Source: CAYMLL01 sp964390645 (GTDB taxonomy: Bacteria; Planctomycetota; UBA8108). From it: a DNA stretch of 64,000 nt. The stretch is taken from positions 9,294 through 73,293 of the forward strand of contig CAYMLL010000004.1 of assembly GCA_964390645.1 (NCBI GenBank), in the 5' to 3' direction. Each line of letters begins with the position of its first letter. Positions within the stretch are counted from its first letter, which is position 1. The notes below the pieces were generated by a model that saw nothing but the letters and a program-made list of their open reading frames with translations, ran no database searches and was not told the DNA's origin. The position numbers were made by a program, and so were the translations under genes. This document shows, piece by piece, positions 57,271-64,000 of this stretch.

Positions 57271-57296
57271 TGCAATTCTAGGAGTAAAGGACCGGA

Positions 57297-58589
57297 TCAA
57301 GTCGCGTGGGCCGATCTCGTGTCCTCGAGGGCGGTCGGGGTGACTGCGGCCGCCGCCGCACCCTGGTCGAGAAGCCGCCCCAGCCGGGACGCCAGAACCG
57401 AGTCGCAACCACTTATCGTTTCGACTTTTGCAGCCTCCTCCAGGGCGTCGGCGGCAGGCCGGCATGATCGATGGGGTCGCGGTCCGACGAGTGCCGCGTA
57501 GACGTCGGCAATCGTGGTCACACGGGTCAGCACCGAGATCTCGTCGCCCCGCAGGCCCCGGGGATAGCCGCTGCCGTCCGCTCGCTCGTGGTGATCCCGG
57601 GCGGCGTCGGCAACCCCCGCCAGGTCCGGCTCCAGGTCGGACAGCAAGGCGTCACCCAGCCAGACGTGACGGCGAAGCTCGGCACGCTGATCGACGGTGA
57701 GCACCCGCGGCGACGAGACGTAGTCCTTGCCCTCGAAGAAGGCCATCCCGATGTCGTGAAGCAGTCCCGCGAGCCCGTACACGCGTCGCTGCGCCCTGCT
57801 GCACCCCGAAGGCGCCAGCGCCAGGCTGAACGACGCGCTGAGCACCGAGTGCGGAGCGAGCCACCGGGAGTGGTCGCCCCGGTAGACGTCCTGCGGTCGC
57901 AGAACGCGAGTGTCACTCCCGGTCGCGATCAGATCGTCGACGATCGCCATCGCCGTGGACACGTCGACCCTCCGCAGACGACGAACCTCGTCGAAAAAGA
58001 CACGCGTCCGTTCGACGACATCCTCGACCTCCCGACGCCGTGGAAGGAGCTCATGGACGTCGTCGAGCAATCGCCGCGACGACGCCAGCTTCGCGGAGAC
58101 GTCCAGCCGGTCGACGCCCGAGAAACCCGTACTCCCTTCCGACTCCCGAGACGGATGCGACGAGGCGTGCGGCAGTCCGTTCTCTGCGCCCTGCAGTGGG
58201 CTCGGCACGGTGGCCGAACCACCATCACTCGCGTCGCGAAGGCTCTTCATGAGCGCCAGCGACTCCTCGAGCTCGCGGTCGTCACGCGAACGACGACAGC
58301 CGTTCTCGCTCAGGAAGCAGCGGATCGCCTGCACGTCGTCGAGGAGGCTGACGAGGCACGGAACGCGAACCAGCCCGGCGGCACGCGCGGCATGAAGCCG
58401 GCGAAGACCGCAGACGAGCTGCAAGCCGCCGTCCGTCGGACGCACGAGAGCCGGGGACAGGACACCGAGGATGCGAACCGACGACACGAGCTCCTCCGGC
58501 GGCCGGTCCTCACGCCTCGGGGGAAACGGAGGACTCCGGAGAAGCTCCTCCACCGTCACCCAGCACAACTCTCGATCTCGAGATTCCAT
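57297..58589 (-). CDS. ParB-like domain fused to HD-GYP phosphodiesterase
   Basis: 430 residues from ATG 58589, with AAGGAG eight bases upstream; the in-frame GTG at 58595 is only two bases from it. Residues about 20-90 resemble a ParB/sulfiredoxin-fold domain (PEELVSSVRILGVLSPALVRPTDGGLQLVCGLRRLHAARAAGL). The middle is a variable helical linker. Residues about 255-400 are an HD-GYP domain: LLHDIGM, RRHVWLGDALLSDL, DHHERADGSGYPRGL and ADVYAAL. The motif has HDIGM rather than the frequent HDIGK. HD-GYP enzymes hydrolyse cyclic di-GMP. I do not know of this fusion in standard catalogues, so it may couple a ParB-like reader to nucleotide signalling. Divergent from the phosphohexomutase gene. Confidence 0.83.
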   Translation of the reverse strand: MESRDRELCWVTVEELLRSPPFPPRREDRPPEELVSSVRILGVLSPALVRPTDGGLQLVCGLRRLHAARAAGLVRVPCLVSLLDDVQAIRCFLSENGCRRSRDDRELEESLALMKSLRDASDGGSATVPSPLQGAENGLPHASSHPSRESEGSTGFSGVDRLDVSAKLASSRRLLDDVHELLPRRREVEDVVERTRVFFDEVRRLRRVDVSTAMAIVDDLIATGSDTRVLRPQDVYRGDHSRWLAPHSVLSASFSLALAPSGCSRAQRRVYGLAGLLHDIGMAFFEGKDYVSSPRVLTVDQRAELRRHVWLGDALLSDLEPDLAGVADAARDHHERADGSGYPRGLRGDEISVLTRVTTIADVYAALVGPRPHRSCRPAADALEEAAKVETISGCDSVLASRLGRLLDQGAAAAAVTPTALEDTRSAHAT

Positions 58590-58770
58590 CGCCACGGCTC
58601 CTTCTTGCTCGAACCTGGCGCTCCGTGGATCAACCTCGCGGCAGGCCCACTACCGGTCGGGCCGAGGTCCGCCAGCTCACCGGCGACGGACGGAGCGTTC
58701 TCTGGCTCATCGGCGATGTCGGCGACCCTCCTGAACGTCAGCCCCGTCCGGCCGGGACGGCGCAACGAAT

Positions 58771-58782
58771 CTCGCCTACAAT
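58771..58782 (+). promoter_or_regulatory. Possible -10 element for phosphohexomutase
   Basis: TACAAT at 58777-58782, about 100 nt before ATG 58884, matches the -10 box seen at the isomerase promoter. No clear -35 box lies at the proper distance, so the call is tentative. Confidence 0.3.
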
Positions 58783-58883
58783 TAGACCCGCAAACCGGTA
58801 CGGCTCGGCTCCGATTCAGCCGATCAAGAACACTATCGCCCGAACTTGAAACCACGCCCCCCGGAGAGCGAGAACGAGTGACG

Positions 58884-61085
58884 ATGGACGTGACGAAGAC
58901 CGATAACACCCTGGAACTGGCCCGGAGCGGCATCCAGAGCCTGGACGCTGATCCGACTCTCAAGGCAACGGCAGTCAGCAACCTCGAATGCTGGCTGACA
59001 GATCCTCAGTTCGCCGACGCCCGGCCCCATCTGGAGTGGCTTGTGGAGCAGGGCCGATTCGGCGATCTCTTCGACGCCTTCTACCAGCAGGTCCCGTTCG
59101 GCACCGGCGGCCGCCGGGCCCGTGTCGGGTTTGGCACCAATCGATTGAATCCGTTCACCGTCGGCACATCGATCCAGGGGCACTGTCTTTTTCTGAAGAA
59201 ACAGTGGCCCGACCGCCAGCTCAGTGTCGTCGTCGGCTACGACGTCCGCGTGTTCCGGGACCTCAACGCAGCCTACGCCAACGGGATCGACAACGCGCTC
59301 ACCGGCCTGACGTCGCGGAACCTCGCACAAGCCGCTGCAGGAGTCTACGCCGCGAACGGGATCAAGGTCTGGTTCAACGCCCCGGACAGCGAACGCTACC
59401 TGTCGACTCCCGAGCTCTCCTTCGCGATTCGGCATCTCGCCGCCGACGGCGGCCTGAACATCAGCGCGAGTCACAACCACCCCGACGACAACGGTGCGAA
59501 AATCTACAACGCGCAGGGCGGACAGGAGATCCCCCCGCTCGATGAGGAGATGGCGAAGATCGTCGAGAACATCGAGTCGCTCGACTCGATGCCGTTCGAG
59601 GAGGCCGTCGCGAACGGGCTGGTCGAGTGGATCCCTCGCAGTGTTCACGAGAGCTACGTGACGACGAACATCGCGACGTCCATCGACACGAGCCTACGGT
59701 CCGCGAAAATCCTCTTCACGCCGCTTCACGGCACCGGGTGGTCCTCCGTCGGCGAGACGCTGACCCGTGCCGGATTCCAGGTCGAGTGCTTCGATCCCCA
59801 GAGCACGCCCGACGGTCAGTTTCCGACCGTGCCGTTTCGATCGCCGAACCCGGAGGTGCCCGAGTCGCTGCTGTTAGCGGCGCAGCACGCCCAGGACATC
59901 GGCGCGGACGTCGTGCTGGCAGCGGATCCGGACGCGGACCGTCTCGGGATGATGGTACCCGACCCGAACCGCGGCTGGGTCTTCATCAACGGCAACCAGA
60001 TCGGCACGCTGCTGGCCGACTACGCGGTCACTAGCTGCGCGGTGAACTCGCGCAAGCGCCCCTTCTTCGTCACCACGACCGTCACATCCTCGATGATCCG
60101 CCGCATCGCCGAGGACGACGCGGTCCAGTGTGTCGGTGACCTCGGGATCGGGTTCAAGTACATCGCGGACGTCTTGCGTCAGGTGGAGGACAGCGGATCC
60201 TACGGCCACGACGACGGGGACCAGATCGAGGCAGCGATCGAGGACTTCGTGCTGGGTGTCGAAGAGTCACACGGATATCTGGTCACCTCCAGTATCCGTG
60301 ACAAGGACGCGGCAGGGGCTGCTGTCCACATCGGTGAGATCGTGTCGCGGTTGAAGAGCGAAGGGACCTCCGTCCCGCAGTGTCTCGACAGGATCTACGC
60401 CCGCCTCGGCTACGTGGCGAACATCCTGCGCTCGACGGTCATGGAGGGAGCCGCCGGCCGATTCTCCATCGAGAAGCACCAGAAGAGCCTGCGGGAGGAT
60501 CCTCCCGACTCGATCGGCGGTCTGAAAGTGCGCGCTTTCATCGATCGCTGGGACCAGAGCCGCTTTGGCCCGTTCCTGTCCGAGACGGACCGGACGTCCC
60601 GCGACCTGTTGACGCTCGAGCTCGAGAACGACGTGCGCATCGTCCTGCGGCCGAGCGGCACCGAGCCGAAGACGAAGTGCTACGTGGAGGCCTGCGGAGC
60701 CCCGATGGGCGAGTCTGCGAGCCTCAGAGAGATCTCGGCCTCGAAGGCCGCCATCGACGAGCTGGCGCAGCGAGTGGCGCGAGCCTTCCTCCTCGAGATG
60801 CTGTCCCGTATCGGTGTGATGATTCCCGTCTGGGCCCTCGACGTGTCCGACCTCGTCGCCCTGCGCTGGAAGCGGCACTTCGGAGACTCCTTCTTTCCCG
60901 AGCTGCTTCGCCGACTGGACGCTGGCGAAACCGGGCCGGAGCTGGAACAATGGATCGACCGTGGTCTGGAACCGTACGGTTCGGACGGCCGGCTCCTCGT
61001 TCGCAGCGGCGTGACGTCGTACCTGCGGGAAGAGAGCCCGAGCCAGTCCGTACGCATCGCCTTGGAGCAGCTGTTCGCGTCCTGA
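58884..61085 (+). CDS. Phosphohexomutase (phosphoglucomutase/phosphomannomutase family)
   Basis: 733 residues, longer than the usual 450-600. The family signature set is complete: catalytic phosphoserine in ISASHNHPDDNGAK (about 195-205), metal-binding DPDADRLG (about 347-353), sugar-binding EESHG (about 459), and the phosphate-binding RPSGTEPKTK (about 588). An N-terminal extension of about 100 residues and a C-terminal extension of about 100 residues carry no recognised domain. It interconverts hexose 1- and 6-phosphates in the cytoplasm, feeding glycan and exopolysaccharide synthesis or sugar degradation. ATG 58884 is chosen over GTG 58878 six bases upstream. The small lipoprotein gene begins 20 bp after its stop and is probably co-transcribed. 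Confidence 0.93.
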   Translation: MDVTKTDNTLELARSGIQSLDADPTLKATAVSNLECWLTDPQFADARPHLEWLVEQGRFGDLFDAFYQQVPFGTGGRRARVGFGTNRLNPFTVGTSIQGHCLFLKKQWPDRQLSVVVGYDVRVFRDLNAAYANGIDNALTGLTSRNLAQAAAGVYAANGIKVWFNAPDSERYLSTPELSFAIRHLAADGGLNISASHNHPDDNGAKIYNAQGGQEIPPLDEEMAKIVENIESLDSMPFEEAVANGLVEWIPRSVHESYVTTNIATSIDTSLRSAKILFTPLHGTGWSSVGETLTRAGFQVECFDPQSTPDGQFPTVPFRSPNPEVPESLLLAAQHAQDIGADVVLAADPDADRLGMMVPDPNRGWVFINGNQIGTLLADYAVTSCAVNSRKRPFFVTTTVTSSMIRRIAEDDAVQCVGDLGIGFKYIADVLRQVEDSGSYGHDDGDQIEAAIEDFVLGVEESHGYLVTSSIRDKDAAGAAVHIGEIVSRLKSEGTSVPQCLDRIYARLGYVANILRSTVMEGAAGRFSIEKHQKSLREDPPDSIGGLKVRAFIDRWDQSRFGPFLSETDRTSRDLLTLELENDVRIVLRPSGTEPKTKCYVEACGAPMGESASLREISASKAAIDELAQRVARAFLLEMLSRIGVMIPVWALDVSDLVALRWKRHFGDSFFPELLRRLDAGETGPELEQWIDRGLEPYGSDGRLLVRSGVTSYLREESPSQSVRIALEQLFAS

Positions 61086-61105
61086 CGCGACGAGGAAGCG
61101 AGTCC

Positions 61106-61564
61106 ATGAATCTCTGTCGCTCGGTGTCGTGCTGCCTGATACTGTCCGTCGGGCCGGTCACGTCGTGCCAACCTCCGGTCGTCCACGATGCGTCCTCCGG
61201 ATCTCTGGACACCGGCGACGGGGACGAGCAGGAGTACTCGCTTCGTTTCCAGGTCTACGAGGACCGCGTCGACGACGCGAAGAGAACGAGCAGGACCTGC
61301 GGTTTCGTCGAACACCGCCGCAAGCTCCACGACGACGGGGGCATCTTCTACGTCTACGCCGTACGTGATCCGAAGCTGCCCGTCGGCTGCTACATGCCGA
61401 GCGGTCAGACCTTTCGCTACCGGATGAAGAAGGGCGGCGCGGTCGACACGATCGGCCTCGGCAGGCTCGAGCCGGACGCCTCCGTGCGAGTGCTGCTGGG
61501 AATCCGGGGCCAGATACGGCTCGACAGCGACCTCAAGCCCTGGAACCAGAGCAGCGCGAACTGA
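61106..61564 (+). CDS. Small predicted lipoprotein
   Basis: 152 residues from ATG 61106, preceded by GAGGAAG. The N-terminus has a short hydrophobic stretch (CCLILSVGPVTSC) ending in a lipobox VTSC, so the mature protein would be lipid-anchored at its Cys. The mature part (EYSLRFQVYEDRVDDAKRTSRTC, GIFYVYAVRDPKLPVGCYM) is beta-rich with two Cys. No family recognised. It follows the mutase gene by 20 bp. Confidence 0.7.
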   Translation: MNLCRSVSCCLILSVGPVTSCQPPVVHDASSGSLDTGDGDEQEYSLRFQVYEDRVDDAKRTSRTCGFVEHRRKLHDDGGIFYVYAVRDPKLPVGCYMPSGQTFRYRMKKGGAVDTIGLGRLEPDASVRVLLGIRGQIRLDSDLKPWNQSSAN

Positions 61565-61671
61565 GTCTCGAGCTTGCGGTCCTTCCCCGCCGCCTCTAAC
61601 ATCTTGGTCGAGAGAGGCGAAGAGCCTCCGGATCCGGGTCTCGTGACCGCAACACGTACGAGAAGATCCGC

Positions 61672-62430
61672 ATGGTCCGCACCGAGAAGGTTGAAGAGAG
61701 TCTGCGCTCGCTCATCTGGCGTCACCATCCCGAACTCCTGTTCCGGGGCGGGCTCGACATCGTCTTCACGACCAACTCGAGCACGCTGATCTCGTTGAGC
61801 CAACGAGGACCGAACTCCGTCCTGCGACTGCACCGACTCTTCTGCAACGCTCCCGAGTCGATCCTCGAGGCCATCGTGCTCGACTTCTTCACTCGCCGGT
61901 GCGGTCGGGATTCTCACGATTTGCGTGGCAGAATCATGGACTTCGTCCATCGCAATCGCAGACTGACGCTGGAGATGACCACGCTTCCCAAGATCCGCCC
62001 GCCGTGCGGGGAGGTCTACGACCTCGGCGAGATCTACGCTTCCGTACTCGGCCGACATGTTCCGGAACGTCGACTCCAGCCGGAGCGACTGCGCCTCGGC
62101 TGGTTCCACCGCGCAACGCCGTCGCTGATGGGCAAGTGGATCGAGACACCGCCGAAGCAGCCCAATGTTATCCTGGTCAACCCGCTTCTCGACGACGCGC
62201 GCGTGCCGCGGTATTACCTCGAGTACATCGTCTACCACGAAGTGCTTCACGACCTCTTCCCGATCCGTCGGCGACGCGGACGCTGGGTGCAGCATCCCAC
62301 CGAGTTCCGCCGCCGTGAGCGTGCCTTCCCCGACTACGCCAGGGCGCGACGCTGGGAGCGCGAGGACCTGCGCAGCCTCAACCGAGGGAAGCCCGCAGGC
62401 GCTGTCGCAACGCCAGTGCCCCAGAGCTGA
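61672..62430 (+). CDS. SprT-like zinc metallopeptidase candidate (HEVLH motif)
   Basis: 252 residues. The motif YHEVLHDLF (His about 189 and 193) is an HExxH-type zinc site, and a downstream acidic region (HPTEFRRRERAF) may supply the third ligand. The fold before it (LGWFHRATPSLMGKWIETPP...NVILVNPLLDDARVP, LEYIVYHEVLHD) resembles SprT/WLM-type minigluzincins. No signal peptide, so cytoplasmic. A GAGAAG ribosome site precedes ATG 61672. Natural role is unknown; it may be a housekeeping protease or a regulator of stress. It is separate from the lipoprotein gene by about 107 bp. Confidence 0.78.
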   Translation: MVRTEKVEESLRSLIWRHHPELLFRGGLDIVFTTNSSTLISLSQRGPNSVLRLHRLFCNAPESILEAIVLDFFTRRCGRDSHDLRGRIMDFVHRNRRLTLEMTTLPKIRPPCGEVYDLGEIYASVLGRHVPERRLQPERLRLGWFHRATPSLMGKWIETPPKQPNVILVNPLLDDARVPRYYLEYIVYHEVLHDLFPIRRRRGRWVQHPTEFRRRERAFPDYARARRWEREDLRSLNRGKPAGAVATPVPQS

Positions 62431-62506
62431 AGGATCCCGGCCGGGGCCCCCTCGAGACACCGGCGAAGCTCACCCGATCCTCGGGCGAATCCCGGACGAG
62501 CACGCT

Positions 62507-63742
62507 TCAGGAGAGGCCGTCCGACTCGCATCCGAGGCTGCCGCTGCCGTCATCCGACGGATCGACCCCCGCCTGCGGGAAGGGCTCCGACGGTTGCGGA
62601 CCTCCCTGGAACAAGTAGTTGAGCAACCAGATGGGATCCGAAAGGTCGACAGCAGTATCGTTGTTCGAATCGGCCGCGTCTAGACAAGCCGGCACGGCGC
62701 CCAGGCGGAAGAGGTAGTCGATGAGAAAGACCGGGTCGGACACGTCGACGCCGTCATCCTTGTTCGCGTCGCCCCGGATGAAGCCGCGACGAATCGCGAC
62801 ACCACAGTCGTCGGCCTTCGACAGCACGGGTCGCGCGACGTCCGTGCCGAGTATGACGAGGTTGTGACCGGGAGCGAAGCAGCCGGGCGACGGATCCGGA
62901 GCCGACGGCGAGATGATCCGCCCGTCCGCGAAACCGAGATCGCTGCAGCCCTGGTCCGCGCAGCTGGCGACAGCGAGAACGATGGTGGCGACGAGCTGGT
63001 CATCCCCCGCGGGAAAGTGGGGGCTCTCGCCCGAGTCGAAATGGAACGGGGTCGCGAAGTCCTTCAGCGCGGCGACGACGGCAACGCCGTTGACGTTGTC
63101 GAAGTTGGCGATGATGTACTCGGCGCTCTCCTGTGACAGCAGCGTGTTCTCCTCCGTACGTATCTCCTGGATCAACAGATCGGGGCAGCTCTCATCTCGC
63201 TGGTTGTACTCGAGAACCATCTGGAAACCGGTGATCGGCTCGGAACTCGACAAGGTCACCGGCACCGAGACACCGCTCGTGCCCGGGACTCCGGCGCCCG
63301 ACCCGATACTGAACTCGAAACGGGCGTCCGGCTCTTGTGGCACGGTGATCGACGGGTCCGGGTCGACGCCCGGCTCCGGAAAGGGCCCGGGAGGCGGAGG
63401 ACCGCCGTCGAGCTTCCAGTTGACGAGATACGTGTAGTCGGCCAGTTCGACGAGTCCGTTGCCGTTGACGTCGGCGGCGCCGACGCACTCCGGAACGCTG
63501 CGGCCGAGGAAGAGGTAGGCGAGGATATCGACCGCGTCGTTGAGATCGACGACAACGGTCTCCGTCAGATCGACGACGTTGCCACGAATGAACTCGCAGT
63601 CCTCGGATTCGTTCGCCGAAGCCGGGATCACGACGACCGCGAGCAGCGCCGCCGAGAGGATCGCACGGGACACAATCGCCGCGCCGGTGATCGACCTCCG
63701 TCCTGCGGAACGGGGCATGACGTTCGACTTGGCTGCGATCAT
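62507..63742 (-). CDS. Exported dockerin-cohesin-dockerin protein
   Basis: 411 residues from ATG 63742, with AGGAG eight bases upstream. The signal peptide (AIVSRAILSAALLAVVVIPASAN) is followed by a dockerin-like pair of EF-hand repeats (VDLNDAVDILAYLFLG and DVNGNGLVELADYTYLVNW). The middle (about 125-290) has a cohesin-like beta-fold (VPVTLSSSEPITGFQMVLEYN). The C-terminus has a second, better dockerin pair: GDANKDDGVDVSDPVFLIDYLF and DSNNDTAVDLSDPIWLLNYLF, which bind calcium. Dockerin-cohesin pairs assemble exported proteins; having both on one protein suggests self-assembly or a surface network. A TACAAT hexamer lies upstream on the minus strand (63936-63941). Confidence 0.88.
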   Translation of the reverse strand: MIAAKSNVMPRSAGRRSITGAAIVSRAILSAALLAVVVIPASANESEDCEFIRGNVVDLTETVVVDLNDAVDILAYLFLGRSVPECVGAADVNGNGLVELADYTYLVNWKLDGGPPPPGPFPEPGVDPDPSITVPQEPDARFEFSIGSGAGVPGTSGVSVPVTLSSSEPITGFQMVLEYNQRDESCPDLLIQEIRTEENTLLSQESAEYIIANFDNVNGVAVVAALKDFATPFHFDSGESPHFPAGDDQLVATIVLAVASCADQGCSDLGFADGRIISPSAPDPSPGCFAPGHNLVILGTDVARPVLSKADDCGVAIRRGFIRGDANKDDGVDVSDPVFLIDYLFRLGAVPACLDAADSNNDTAVDLSDPIWLLNYLFQGGPQPSEPFPQAGVDPSDDGSGSLGCESDGLS

Positions 63743-64000
63743 CGCGATTCTCCTCGTCCCCGACTTCCTGTACGAAACGAACACCGACCGCTCACCGAGG
63801 TGGCCGACACCGGCAACACAAAGCTCCCCGGAGACACGGATTCCCGGAAGCAAGCACCGCCCCAGAGAGCCGACCCGGACGCCCCGGAAAGGACAAACCC
63901 GACCGGAAGCGTCGAAAACACGCTGGGGCGACGCTATTGTACCCAGGCCGATGACGGGCGCAAGAGCCCGGCGAAGCCGCGCATGGAGCCGGGCGGGCCC

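Larger units (their letters stand above)
56816..57296. other. Leader/intergenic region, 481 bp
   Basis: No gene is supported. It contains the promoter at 57243-57270 (minus) and the 11 bp repeat array at 57198-57240, both in the leader of the winged-helix gene. Confidence 0.45.

Overview
The window is high-GC bacterial DNA that looks like a member of the Planctomycetota. This rests on a combination of families seen together mainly in that phylum: formylglycine-type sulfatases, a PSCyt1/PSD1 (DUF1549/DUF1553) cytochrome protein, PVC-type haem-binding fusions, an HzsA-related cytochrome, a TPR plus ASPIC/UnbV pair, dockerin-like proteins, and many exported PQQ-type beta-propellers. No phage or transposase gene was seen. 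A run of about ten N near 50210 shows that this is an assembled scaffold.

Layout. 1-3519: a receiver-domain fragment, a zinc-ribbon protein, a DDTL-repeat protein and a response regulator. 3516-13789 (+): a sigma70-like promoter, a 1,880-residue exported PQQ/TPR/CBM9-like protein, an aromatic-repeat lipoprotein, and an Mla-type lipid transport set (permease, ATPase, MCE protein). 14219-20251 (-): aldehyde dehydrogenase, a sugar-dehydrogenase/cytochrome fusion, and an Nramp-like transporter that overlaps the fusion gene. 21166-25007 (+): the TPR/ASPIC lipoprotein pair. 25045-30373 (-): a solitary DNA methyltransferase overlapping an HzsA-related cytochrome gene, and a membrane protein. 30864-31889 (+): a sugar isomerase/epimerase. 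31996-42077 (-): a probable catabolic cluster of two sulfatases, a PSD1 cytochrome protein, a DUF962 protein and a methyltransferase/PQQ/LamG gene split by an in-frame TAG. A third sulfatase runs divergently at 42124-43632. 44225-52461 (-): an SGNH/haem/cupredoxin fusion, a SanA/YdcF-like protein, and a VIT/VWA protein interrupted by the N gap. 52742-53782 (+): a thioredoxin-fold protein with an in-frame TGA. 54473-63742: a GNAT acetyltransferase, tRNA-Asp with a strong terminator, a winged-helix protein, a ParB-like/HD-GYP fusion, a phosphohexomutase, a lipoprotein, an HEVLH metallopeptidase, and a dockerin-cohesin-dockerin protein.

How the genes fit together. Much of the window encodes envelope and exported machinery. 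Sulfatases, isomerase, aldehyde dehydrogenase, quinoprotein-like dehydrogenases and c-type cytochromes fit oxidation of sulfated or complex carbohydrates (inference). The Mla genes maintain the outer membrane.

The least explained parts are four: two otherwise intact genes each broken by one in-frame stop (TAG 36936-36938, TGA 52997-52999); a roughly 460-480 bp intergenic repeat present twice; a roughly 90 bp element upstream of two neighbouring minus-strand genes; and several short tandem arrays (15, 18, 20, 22 and 11 bp units).
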